NCBI GenBank assembly: GCA_030834695.1 | Contig: JAUQXK010000101.1 | Coordinates: 87,926 to 151,925, forward strand | DNA from: Desulfobacterales bacterium | GTDB taxonomy: Bacteria; Desulfobacterota; Desulfobacteria; Desulfobacterales; SpSt-501 | Reading direction: 5' to 3' | Length of the DNA: 64,000 nt | Shown here: piece after piece, positions 25,856 through 33,688 of the stretch | How positions within the stretch are numbered: position 1 is the first letter of the stretch | How the letters are laid out: each line of letters opens with the position of its first letter | Position numbers and translations under genes: made by a program | Notes under the pieces: generated by a model | Databases searched by the model: none | What the model was told of the DNA's origin: nothing | The model's input: the letters and a program-made list of their open reading frames with translations, nothing else

Positions 25856-26536
25856 TTAGCCAGACTTGGCCGGGCCCAGCATCAACTGCTGGCCCGGTTT
25901 GATCGGATCATTGGGATTTAGCTTGTTCAATTTCATTAACTGATCAGCGGGAATCCCATACTTGCGGCTTATTCCGTAAATGGTCTCGCCTTTTTGAACC
26001 GCGTGCATCCTGGCCTTTGGGTCTTTTTCAACCTTGGCCGGTGCAGCGGGTTTCTGGACCACCGGGTCCGGCTTGTGCGCCGCACTTTCGGGCTTGGGAG
26101 CAGCGGGTTCCGTCGGTTTGACCGCAGGTTTGCTCATATCCCTGGACAGTTGGTCGACCTTTTTGGTCAACGTGCTATCGAGCTGGGCCATGCGCTCGGA
26201 GATGGAGGCCATTTCTTTTTCCTTGCGCTCCAGCCGGGCCATGCCGGTATCGATCCATTCCAGCTTAGCAAGTTTTTCTTCAATGTTCTTCAGCCGGGTT
26301 TCAAGGCTCTTGATTAGATCTCTTTCGGCGGTTTTCGGGGCGCTGGAAAGAAACATCAAAATGACGATGACGGCCACGAGGAGAATGCCGCCGCCGATCA
26401 AAACGGGTTTCATGGACTTCGGCCGGCGGCTGTCTTCATTCTGGGAATAACCGTAGGATTCCTCGCGATCGTCGCTGCCCGCCTGCTTTCCGCTCATGAC
26501 AAAGTCGTCTTTGGGGTTGCCGTCGTGGTCGTGCAT
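25856..26536 (-). CDS. Membrane-anchored LysM-domain protein
   Basis: A 226-aa protein with a cytoplasmic, charged N terminus (about 40 residues) and one transmembrane helix (about 43-66, V-L-I-G-G-G-I-L-L-V-A-V-I-V). A coiled coil of about 60 residues and a Pro/Ala/Lys-rich linker follow, then a C-terminal LysM domain (H-A-V-Q-K-G-E-T-I-Y-G-I-S-R-K-Y-G-I, ending N-D-P-I-K-P-G-Q-Q-L). LysM binds N-acetylglucosamine in peptidoglycan, so the protein likely links the inner membrane to the wall. AAGAGG precedes ATG. Its promoter and a hairpin leader are at 26570-26662. Confidence 0.9.
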   Translation of the reverse strand: MHDHDGNPKDDFVMSGKQAGSDDREESYGYSQNEDSRRPKSMKPVLIGGGILLVAVIVILMFLSSAPKTAERDLIKSLETRLKNIEEKLAKLEWIDTGMARLERKEKEMASISERMAQLDSTLTKKVDQLSRDMSKPAVKPTEPAAPKPESAAHKPDPVVQKPAAPAKVEKDPKARMHAVQKGETIYGISRKYGIPADQLMKLNKLNPNDPIKPGQQLMLGPAKSG

Positions 26537-26569
26537 TTTTCAGCCTCTTTGCTGGCTTGAAGAAAAAGC

Positions 26570-26589
26570 TCGGCTTCTAATAAAGCCGA
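26570..26589 (-). terminator. Hairpin with T run in the LysM gene leader
   Basis: On the minus strand TCGGCTT-6 nt-AAGCCGA is followed by GCTTTTTC. It can end the transcript of the upstream DUF4124 gene. Because the likely LysM promoter (26634-26662) lies above it, the hairpin would also sit in the 5' leader of the LysM mRNA. Confidence 0.6.
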
Positions 26590-26633
26590 TATATGAACCC
26601 CCAAATAGGGGACGCATGATAGACTATACACAA

Positions 26634-26662
26634 TATATAGACGCTTTTTAGATTAAACGCAA
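26634..26662 (-). promoter_or_regulatory. Sigma-70-like promoter before the LysM gene
   Basis: On the minus strand TTGCGT (26657-26662), 17 bases, then TATATA (26634-26639). It falls between the DUF4124 stop codon and the LysM start, in a locally AT-rich stretch. Confidence 0.5.
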
Positions 26663-26670
26663 TGGAAAAA

Positions 26671-27198
26671 TTAGGGTGTTTTTGAACGTGGTTTGATATT
26701 GCCTTCGAAGGGTTCGGGATTGTTGAAATAATCCTCGGGGTTCGTCAGGAGGGTCTCCAGCCGATATTGATAGTAGCCGATGCGGATGCGTTTATTTTTC
26801 TGTGAACCGAAGTGATCAAGGGGCAACGCTTCAAGCTCGTTGATCTTTTTTTCGAGATTCGCTTTTTCGACCGCAATCATTTCTTCCTGCTTCAGCGGCG
26901 CACTCGGTTTTGTCGACTCGGCTTCCTGGCGGGCCTGCTCCTCGCGTTGCACTTCTTCGTCGAGGCCGCGAACGATCGCTTCCACGCTGCTGGAATCGTC
27001 CTGCGGAGCAAGGGGTTTGGTTCCGGGGCCTCCAGGCGCCTCCCGAAACATCAGCTTCACGTTGCTGGCGTCCGAAGGGGGCAGGTTGCCGTAGGCGACA
27101 TTGCCTTTCGAATCCGTCCACCGGTAGATGTCCGCGTTGAGGTAGGACAGGCCGGGGATGACAAAAAAAAGCGCTGCGATGATGATACGGTATTTCAT
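26671..27198 (-). CDS. DUF4124-domain exported protein
   Basis: A 175-aa product counted from the ATG at 27198, which places a signal peptide (K-Y-R-I-I-I-A-A-L-F-F-V-I) at the very N terminus; a TTG-initiated frame opens 33 bases upstream. After cleavage comes the DUF4124 motif A-D-I-Y-R-W-T-D-S-K-G-N-V-A-Y-G-N-L-P-P. A Glu/Gln/Lys-rich helical region (about 85-140) probably forms a coiled coil, and the tail is Asn/Pro-rich. Function is unknown; the envelope location is inferred from the signal. It lies 54 bases downstream of the PilZ gene. Confidence 0.82.
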   Translation of the reverse strand: MKYRIIIAALFFVIPGLSYLNADIYRWTDSKGNVAYGNLPPSDASNVKLMFREAPGGPGTKPLAPQDDSSSVEAIVRGLDEEVQREEQARQEAESTKPSAPLKQEEMIAVEKANLEKKINELEALPLDHFGSQKNKRIRIGYYQYRLETLLTNPEDYFNNPEPFEGNIKPRSKTP

Positions 27199-27252
27199 TT
27201 GGTTCCAATCCCCGATCGCGACGCGTTTCAAGCGTTGCGTGCGGCCGGTCCG

Positions 27253-27801
27253 CTACTCTTTTTCGACATATTTTTTAATGGCGCTTCCATGAGGTTTGGG
27301 GATGCCCTCAAATTTGACACCGAACCCCTGAGGGCCGCTCCAAGCGATTTTTCCCGCCATGGTGAAAGGCTGCGACAGGCTGGGCAGCGTGAAGTTGAGG
27401 ACGATATTTTCACCCACCGGGACCCGTTCGCTGGTCTCGATGAAAACGCCTCCGATGCTGATATCCAATATGTAGCTCCGAAAGCTGCTTCCCTGGATTC
27501 GGTAGTTGGCGTTGATGAGACAGGATTTGCGGGGGTTTTCACGCATGGACGGCTCGGTGCCCTCCAAGCTGATAGTCGTCTCGGGGGCCTCGATTTCCAG
27601 AGGGTGGCCCATCTGTTCCAGCAGGAGCAGTTGCTGGTCCTCGGACATTTCGACGATCAGCTTAAAGAGGTATTCGGTGACCCTGTCGCCAACCAGCTGT
27701 TTCATCAGGATAAGCTGCTGATCCTTGGGCAGGAGACCGATCAGGTTGAAGAGCCTCACAGTGATGCCGTATTTTCCCGCCTGGGGGTCAGCGGTAAGCA
27801 T
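27253..27801 (-). CDS. PilZ-domain protein
   Basis: The product is 182 aa from the ATG at 27801, which follows GAGAGG; the frame is open to 27924. The N-terminal part (about 1-85) is a helical region with repeated D-Q-Q-L-(I/L)-L phrases. The C-terminal half is a PilZ fold with the D-I-S-I-G-G signature (D/N-x-S-x-x-G) and V-G-F-K-F-type ending (G-F-G-V-K-F). The N-terminal Arg motif is degenerate (R-K-S-C-L instead of R-x-x-x-R), so cyclic di-GMP binding is uncertain. If functional it would couple c-di-GMP to motility, pili or exopolysaccharide. Confidence 0.83.
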   Translation of the reverse strand: MLTADPQAGKYGITVRLFNLIGLLPKDQQLILMKQLVGDRVTEYLFKLIVEMSEDQQLLLLEQMGHPLEIEAPETTISLEGTEPSMRENPRKSCLINANYRIQGSSFRSYILDISIGGVFIETSERVPVGENIVLNFTLPSLSQPFTMAGKIAWSGPQGFGVKFEGIPKPHGSAIKKYVEKE

Positions 27802-28056
27802 GAATGACCTCTCTTCGGTGGTGGTCTTAAGGATTGGCGAAGACATGCGTCCATGTGACGCCTCGTTTGGAACCACACCAAATGAAGATATTCTATCAGC
27901 ATCGGTTAAAATAGTCAAATCCATACTTAAATTAGGTGGTTATAGAAAAAAATGGACGGTTTTGGACATCGGTTATCCGACAAGGCCCGGTTGGAGCGCA
28001 TGAATCCGGCTGCCGATGGCGATCAATGGCCGGAAAACGAATCCGGCAGGCTTGGA

Positions 28057-28470
28057 TTACGGTGTAGAGATGATTTCATATTCGGTAGTGATCCTGGCCA
28101 CCCCGCGGACCGTAGCGGCTACCGAACAATACTTTTCCTGGGAAAGATTGATGGCCTGTTCGACGGCCTTCGGCGTAAGCCCATGTCCGGCCAGGCGATA
28201 TTTCAAGTGAATGCTGCGGTAGGGCCATGGCGGTTCCGGGTCGCGCTCGCCGGTAGTCACCACCTCAAGCAGCGTCAGCTTCAGGCGCTTTTTGGCGAGA
28301 ATTTCGACCACATCCACGGATGAGCAGGACGCCAATGCGATCAGAAGCATTTCCGAAGGCTTGACGCCGATGCCATCGGCCTGCCCCGATAAAACCACCG
28401 AGTGGTTGCCGGAGTCGATACCCACAAAATGTTTGTCGTTGAGCCAATGCAAGGTTGTCGTTACGGCCAT
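28057..28470 (-). CDS. OsmC/Ohr-family protein
   Basis: A 137-aa protein of the OsmC fold. Two redox Cys are in the expected places: A-S-C-S-S near residue 49 and K-Y-C-S-V-A near residue 113, with P-S-E-M-L-L-I-A-L around the first. The family reduces organic hydroperoxides by a Cys pair; this branch (YhfA-like) is less characterised. AGGAGGT stands six bases before ATG. It is a monocistron divergent from the gcvT-glyA fusion. Both positions are Cys, not Sec. Confidence 0.9.
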   Translation of the reverse strand: MAVTTTLHWLNDKHFVGIDSGNHSVVLSGQADGIGVKPSEMLLIALASCSSVDVVEILAKKRLKLTLLEVVTTGERDPEPPWPYRSIHLKYRLAGHGLTPKAVEQAINLSQEKYCSVAATVRGVARITTEYEIISTP

Positions 28471-28671
28471 CAGCGGACCTCCTATTTAAGCGGGGTGTAG
28501 GATGCATGTTGCCAGGTCTTCCGGGGTAACAGCATGAAATCCATTAACTCACCTGCCGCTAAAAGTCGAGATCGGAGAACCGATTGACACTCATGGGTCT
28601 TTCAGGGTTAAATGCACACACACTCGGCGCGCGGCCCGCTGCCGCCGGCCATTCATTCGGAAGGAGGAGCC

Positions 28672-31323
28672 ATGGGAGAACTTATGCGGACCGTGTTGCA
28701 TGATCGTCATGCCCGCCTCGGAGCCACCCTGGTGGAATTCGGAGGCTGGGAAATGCCCGTGCAGTATCCCGCGGGCATCGTCCAGGAGCACCTGGCGACC
28801 CGCCGCCGGTCCGGGCTTTTCGATGTTTCCCACATGGGGCGTTTCCGACTGCGCGGCGGAGACGCGCTGCCTCTGCTGCAGCACGCGCTCAGCAACAATG
28901 CCGCAGCGCTGGAGGTCGGCGAGGCTCAGTACACCATGATCCCGGCCTCCGACGGCGGAGCCCTGGACGACGCCTATCTTTACCGGTTTGTGGCCGAGGA
29001 GTACCTGCTGGTGGTGAACGCCTCCAACCGTCAGAAGGATTGGGAGCACTTGAATGCGCTGGCCCGGAGCTATCCATCGGCAGAGCTGACGGACCTCACC
29101 GCGGAGCTTGCCATGCTCAGCCTTCAGGGCCCGGCCGCAAGAGACATCCTGGCTGCGATCCTGGAATCCGGCCGCCTACCGGAGCCGCTGCGCAATCGCC
29201 TGGGAAGCGCAGCCTTCGACCGCACCCCGCTGCTGCTGGCCCGCACCGGATACACCGGTGAGCCGATCGGCTTTGAGCTTTTCATCGACGCTTCCACGGC
29301 GCCGGCGCTTTGGGACCGGCTGATCGCCGAAGGGGCTCAGCCGGTCGGTCTGGGGGCGCGAGATACGCTGCGCCTGGAGGCCGGTCTGCCGCTTTACGGG
29401 CACGAGCTGGGGCGGGATCCCGAGGGCCGCGACATTCCGATCTTCGCCTGCGGCCTGGCGCGCTTTGCCGTCAGCTTTTCCGAGCTGAAAGGCGACTTTG
29501 TCGGCCGGGAGGCACTGGGCCGGCAATTCGATGCCTATCGACGCATCCTGGGCCGCGACTTCAGCCGCCGCGCCGATCTCCCCCGCCTGGTTCAACCCAT
29601 CGCTATTGTTGAAAAGGGAATTGCCAGGGCCGGTGCACGGGTGCTGCGCGGCGGCCAGCCGGTCGGCACCGTCACCAGCGGCACGATGGTGCCGTACTGG
29701 CTGAGTGCGGGAGAGGGTATCGACTCGGTGCAAACCGAGGAGAAGGGCATGCGCGCGATCGGCCTGGCGCTCGTGGACAGCGATTTGCGGGAAGACGACG
29801 AGGTCGAGGTCGACATCCGCGGCAAGCGGACCCGTGCGGTCATCGTGCCCTATCACCTGCGCAACGAAGCCCCGCCGCGGGCCTGGCCGATTGCATGGAA
29901 CGAACAGCGCCGCAGCCGGCGGGCGGCCGCGGCGAGTGCCGATCCACTGCCCAGGGTTCGCGCGCTGGTGGAAAAGGCCGCGCGCAACCACACCTGGCGT
30001 CAAGGTGAATGCATCAATCTCATTCCCTCCGAGCAGACCGCTTCGCCCATGGTACGGTTGCTGTCGATCACGGACCCGGCCGGGCGCTATGCCGAACACA
30101 AGGCCGTCAAGGCGTTCAAGGAGGCCGATGTCTTCTATTACCAGGGGACCGACTTCATCGCCGAGGTCGAGCAGTCGCTGGCGGCGGAGCTCAAAGCCTA
30201 TCTGGGTTGCAGCGAAGTGGAGGCCCGGACCATTTCCGGCCAGATGGCCAACACGGCGGTCTTCAGCGCCATGGTGGATCATCTCAACCGCGCCGACCGC
30301 AAGCGCGAGCAGGGCCGCCTGCGCAAAGTGATGAATCACCACATCATCCGGGGCGGCCATCTCAGCGCCCAGCCCATGGGCGCGCTGCGGGATTTCGTCA
30401 TGCGCGACAGCCGGTGGGAGAAACCGGCCGTCGTGAATTTTCCGGTGCTGCCGGAAAATCCTTACCAGATCGACATCGCAGGAACCCGCGTGCTACTGGC
30501 CGAGCACCGGCCGGAGCTGATCATTCTCGGAAAGAGCATGACACTGCATCGCGAGCCGGTTGCCGCGATCCGCGCGGCGCTGACCGAGCTGAACCTCGAC
30601 GCGGTCTTGATGTACGATATGGCCCACGTGCTCGGGCTGGTGGGACGGCATTTCCAGCGTCCCTTCCAGGAAGGCGCGGACCTCGTGACCGGCTCGACGC
30701 ATAAAACCTATTTCGGGACCCAGCGCGGCATCATCTCGGCGAACGTCACCCCCGAGCATCCGCGCTATCCGCTCTGGGAGGCCATCCAGCGCCGGACTTT
30801 CCCGGGCAGTCTCAGCAATCACCACCTCGGCACCCTGCTCGGCCTGCTGCTGGCGGCCTATGAAATGAACCACTTCAAGGAGAGCTATCAGCCGGCCGTC
30901 ATCGCGAACGCCAAGGCCTTCGCGCGGTCCCTGGCGGACGCCGGGCTGGATGTGGCCGGCGATCCGGCGATCGGCTTCACCGAGACCCACCAGGTCATCG
31001 TGCGGGTCGGCTACGCCAAAGGCGCCGAAGTCGCCCGGCGGCTTGAGGACAACCACATTGTGTTGAACTACCAGGCCGCACCGGATGAAGAAGGCTTCAC
31101 CGCCTCCGGCGCACTGCGGATGGGTGTGCAGGAGATGACGCGCTTCGGCATGCAGCCGGCCGACTTCGCCGAACTGGCGCAGCTCATGGCCGACTGCACC
31201 CTGAAACGCACTCCCGTGAAGGATGCGGCCATCCGTCTGCGCCGGCGTTTCCTGGAGATGCGCTATTGCTTCACGGGCAGCGCGGCCGACGAGTTGATGG
31301 CGAAGCTGCATGCCTTGATTTAG
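28672..31323 (+). CDS. Fused aminomethyltransferase (GcvT)-serine hydroxymethyltransferase
   Basis: One 883-aa frame joins two folate enzymes. The start at 28672 follows AAGGAGG by four bases. Residues about 1-400 are GcvT-like: L-V-E-F-G-G-W-E-M-P-V, F-D-V-S-H-M-G, S-L-Q-G-P-A-A, A-R-T-G-Y-T-G, and the C-terminal G-x-V-T-S-G-T region. After an Arg/Ala linker, residues about 430-883 are a divergent SHMT: I-P-S-E-Q-T-A-S, Y-Y-Q-G-T-D-F-I, D-M-A-H-V-L-G-L-V and the PLP site T-G-S-T-H-K with Lys678. The pair handles the same methylene-THF and glycine/serine pool, so the fusion could couple glycine cleavage to serine formation. GcvP and GcvH are not adjacent. Two small-module genes follow. Confidence 0.92.
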   Translation: MGELMRTVLHDRHARLGATLVEFGGWEMPVQYPAGIVQEHLATRRRSGLFDVSHMGRFRLRGGDALPLLQHALSNNAAALEVGEAQYTMIPASDGGALDDAYLYRFVAEEYLLVVNASNRQKDWEHLNALARSYPSAELTDLTAELAMLSLQGPAARDILAAILESGRLPEPLRNRLGSAAFDRTPLLLARTGYTGEPIGFELFIDASTAPALWDRLIAEGAQPVGLGARDTLRLEAGLPLYGHELGRDPEGRDIPIFACGLARFAVSFSELKGDFVGREALGRQFDAYRRILGRDFSRRADLPRLVQPIAIVEKGIARAGARVLRGGQPVGTVTSGTMVPYWLSAGEGIDSVQTEEKGMRAIGLALVDSDLREDDEVEVDIRGKRTRAVIVPYHLRNEAPPRAWPIAWNEQRRSRRAAAASADPLPRVRALVEKAARNHTWRQGECINLIPSEQTASPMVRLLSITDPAGRYAEHKAVKAFKEADVFYYQGTDFIAEVEQSLAAELKAYLGCSEVEARTISGQMANTAVFSAMVDHLNRADRKREQGRLRKVMNHHIIRGGHLSAQPMGALRDFVMRDSRWEKPAVVNFPVLPENPYQIDIAGTRVLLAEHRPELIILGKSMTLHREPVAAIRAALTELNLDAVLMYDMAHVLGLVGRHFQRPFQEGADLVTGSTHKTYFGTQRGIISANVTPEHPRYPLWEAIQRRTFPGSLSNHHLGTLLGLLLAAYEMNHFKESYQPAVIANAKAFARSLADAGLDVAGDPAIGFTETHQVIVRVGYAKGAEVARRLEDNHIVLNYQAAPDEEGFTASGALRMGVQEMTRFGMQPADFAELAQLMADCTLKRTPVKDAAIRLRRRFLEMRYCFTGSAADELMAKLHALI

Positions 31324-31347
31324 CCCTATCAAAAACAGGAGAGGGTC

Positions 31348-31584
31348 ATGTCCGAAATCAGGATGACCGGAGAACTACGAACGGACTACGACTGCGAAGC
31401 CACCGGGCTGCCGGCCGAACGCTGGGCCGAGGCGGTCTTCAAGGTGGGCGGCGAGGAGATCGTCCTGGAGATCAGCGTGGAAAAAGACGTGATCGTGGCA
31501 ATCATGGCCGGCGAGGATACCGCCTGGAAAGGCACGCTGGCAGGATTAAAACAAATCCTGCGCGGCGAGATCAAGGCGAAATAG
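31348..31584 (+). CDS. Uncharacterised 78-aa protein
   Basis: A small acidic protein that starts after AGGAGAGGGTC, 24 bases after the GcvT-SHMT fusion. It reads as a compact alpha/beta domain (A-E-A-V-F-K-V-G-G-E-E-I-V-L-E-I, then V-I-V-A-I-M-A-G-E-D) without signal, membrane segment or Cys-rich motif beyond one Cys. No family is recognised. The strong ribosome site and operon position support expression with its neighbours. Confidence 0.65.
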   Translation: MSEIRMTGELRTDYDCEATGLPAERWAEAVFKVGGEEIVLEISVEKDVIVAIMAGEDTAWKGTLAGLKQILRGEIKAK

Positions 31585-31593
31585 CGGCCTCCA

Positions 31594-32505
31594 ATGGTTG
31601 ATCGCACCGTCACCACCGTCATCGACCGCGAGCGCTGCATCGGCTGCGGCGAGTGCGTGCGCGTCTGCCCGTCGCAGACCATCTCCATGCAGGACGGCAA
31701 GGCCGCGGTGACGGGCGCTCGCTCGCTGGGTTGCGGCCACTGTGCGGCGGTCTGTCCGGTGGAAGCGGTGCGGGTGGAGGCCCTCGATCCGCACAGTTAC
31801 CGGTTCCATTCATTTGACTGCCGTACGGATTGGCTGCCCTACGGCGCCTTCAACACGGGCGAACTGGTGCGGCTGATGGCCTCGCGGCGCTCCTGCCGTT
31901 GTTTCGATTCCAAAGCGGTGGACCGCACGCTTTTGGAGGATCTTGTCAGGATCGGCGCCGCCGCGCCGTCCGGAACGAACAGCCAGAGCTGGACCTTTAC
32001 CATCCTGCCCACCCGCGCTGCGGTACTGGCGCTCGGTCATGCCGTGGGCGCATTCTTCAATCGCCTCAACCGCATGGCCCGGAACCCGTTGCTGCGGCAC
32101 GGCCTGCGTCTGGTCGGCCGGCCGGAGCTTGCGGATTACTACCGGGATTACCACCCGAGCGTAGCGGAAGGCCTGGCCGATTGGGAGGAGCGCGGCTTGG
32201 ATCGGCTGACCCACGGGGCTCCCGCCGGCATCATCGTCGGCTCAAGGCCCGGGGGAAGCTGCCCGGCCGAAGACGCCCTGCTCGCCGCCCAGAACATCCT
32301 GCTCGGTGCGCACGCGCTGGGTCTGGGTACCTGTCTGATCGGGTTCGCCGTCAGCGCCATTCAGAAAGACGTCCGGATAAAGGAACTGCTGAAAATTCCC
32401 CGGGAGGAAAGCGTGCACGCCGTCATTGCCGTCGGCCATCCGGCGGTGACCTACCAGCGGCTGACGGGCCGTAAGAAGACCGTGTGGAGAGTCATCGAGC
32501 CTTGA
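31594..32505 (+). CDS. Ferredoxin-nitroreductase fusion protein
   Basis: A 303-aa protein with an N-terminal 2[4Fe-4S] ferredoxin domain (C-I-G-C-G-E-C-V-R-V-C-P near residue 12 and C-G-H-C-A-A-V-C-P near residue 47). A nitroreductase fold begins with R-R-S-C-R-C-F at about residue 93, A-A-P-S-G-T-N-S-Q-S-W and ends with G-L-G-T-C-L-I-G-F. FMN binding is expected from this fold. Such ferredoxin-type nitroreductases occur widely in anaerobes, with few known substrates. Only nine bases separate it from the 78-aa gene, so it is probably co-transcribed with the folate fusion. The ATG at 31594 has no good ribosome site, which suggests translational coupling. Confidence 0.88.
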   Translation: MVDRTVTTVIDRERCIGCGECVRVCPSQTISMQDGKAAVTGARSLGCGHCAAVCPVEAVRVEALDPHSYRFHSFDCRTDWLPYGAFNTGELVRLMASRRSCRCFDSKAVDRTLLEDLVRIGAAAPSGTNSQSWTFTILPTRAAVLALGHAVGAFFNRLNRMARNPLLRHGLRLVGRPELADYYRDYHPSVAEGLADWEERGLDRLTHGAPAGIIVGSRPGGSCPAEDALLAAQNILLGAHALGLGTCLIGFAVSAIQKDVRIKELLKIPREESVHAVIAVGHPAVTYQRLTGRKKTVWRVIEP

Positions 32506-32667
32506 AGATGCAAGGTGAGCCCGGAAACAGGGCCTTCAGTTCCGGTACGAGCGGCCCGCTCGGCCCATCCGCAGAGATGGTGGCCAGGATCGTGGGCAGA
32601 TGATTTCTGCTGGGTTTCAGGCCCTCGGTATTGCCTGTTGAAGCCTTCATTTTCGCGATAGGCTGAC

Positions 32668-33033
32668 TTAAGAAAGAAGCTTCTTGATGGCCCGATCCAG
32701 CTCCTCCATTTCGAACGGCTTATCCAATATCAAATCGGCTTTCGCCTCCGATGCGAGCGCTTTGGGATGATGGCCCCAACCGGTCATCGCGATAATGGGT
32801 ATTTTCGGGTATTTTTGCTTGATGGCCCCTATCAGGGAGACACCGCTGAATGAAGGCATCACCAAATCGGTTATGATCAGGTGAATGCCATCCTTGTCGT
32901 TTTCAAACGCCTGGATGCCCTCTGCGCCGTCATGAGCCATCACGATGTCGTATTTTCCGTCGAGGAAGCCCTTTAGACCGGCAACGGTTTCCTGGCTATC
33001 GTCGATTATGAGAATTTTGTGCTTCGCGTCCAT
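32668..33033 (-). CDS. Single-domain response regulator
   Basis: A 121-aa stand-alone CheY-like receiver. It has the acidic pair in I-I-D-D-S, the phospho-acceptor Asp in I-T-D-L-V-M-P near residue 57, Thr in A-M-T-G-W-G, and Lys in L-D-K-P-F. There is no output domain, so it must act through a partner. AGGAGG lies six bases before ATG. It follows the alpha/beta hydrolase gene by 27 bases on the same strand; no histidine kinase is nearby. Confidence 0.92.
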   Translation of the reverse strand: MDAKHKILIIDDSQETVAGLKGFLDGKYDIVMAHDGAEGIQAFENDKDGIHLIITDLVMPSFSGVSLIGAIKQKYPKIPIIAMTGWGHHPKALASEAKADLILDKPFEMEELDRAIKKLLS

Positions 33034-33060
33034 GTCGGTCCTCCTGCAAAAGGCGGAATA

Positions 33061-33681
33061 TCACAAAGAGACCCTGACAGGGTCCGTCTCAACATAGCCT
33101 GCAATCGTATCCTCGAGCGTCCTGAAATGTCCAGTGTAAAAGTGGTCCGCGTCGGGGAGCACCTCGAAGGCGGCGGCGGGATTCCAGTGGTCCCGATAGG
33201 TCGAGATCGTACGAGCCGGCGCGATCTCGTCCCGGCCTCCGGTGACGATCAGTTGCAGGGCCGGGATGGGGGCCGGCGGATCGAAGCTGATGAAGGCAAC
33301 GGGCGGTGAGACCATCACCATGCGCTGGAAGCCGCCGCCCGTGCCGGCATTGACCCAGGCTCCGAACGAATAGCCCGCAAGGTCGACGGCCGTGACGCCC
33401 CGGCCGGCCAAAAAGGCCAGGGCCGCGCCGACATCCCGGCGTTCGCCGGCACCGTTTTCATAGCGGCCCTCGCTCTCGCCCACTCCCCGGAAATTAAAAC
33501 GCAGGGTACTGAACCCCTGACGCAGATAAGCGTGCCGCACGGCGATGACCACGGGGTTGTCCATGTCGCCGCCGTAGAGCGGGTGGGGGTGGGTGATGAC
33601 CGCTCCGCGCGTGGGCGATGCGGTTTCGAGCATCCCTTCGATGCGCAGGTTGCCGGATGTGAAGAATACCCGTTCTTCCAT
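33061..33681 (-). CDS. Alpha/beta-hydrolase
   Basis: A 206-aa protein counted from the ATG at 33681, seven bases after the rnd stop codon. It has H-P-H-P-L-Y-G-G-D-M-D-N-P-V near the N terminus, the nucleophile Ser in G-Y-S-F-G-A-W, an Asp in G-G-R-D-E-I-A-P and a His in D-A-D-H-F-Y. This is the small alpha/beta-hydrolase group with dienelactone-hydrolase-like topology, in which thioesterase or esterase activity is typical. Substrate unknown. The longer frame to 33771 overlaps rnd and lacks homology. Confidence 0.86.
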   Translation of the reverse strand: MEERVFFTSGNLRIEGMLETASPTRGAVITHPHPLYGGDMDNPVVIAVRHAYLRQGFSTLRFNFRGVGESEGRYENGAGERRDVGAALAFLAGRGVTAVDLAGYSFGAWVNAGTGGGFQRMVMVSPPVAFISFDPPAPIPALQLIVTGGRDEIAPARTISTYRDHWNPAAAFEVLPDADHFYTGHFRTLEDTIAGYVETDPVRVSL

Positions 33682-33688
33682 GCACGCC

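Noticed and set aside
32506..32667. Short frames between the ferredoxin-nitroreductase and the response regulator
   Set aside because: No ribosome site, motif or stable hairpin supports a gene or RNA in this 160-base gap.
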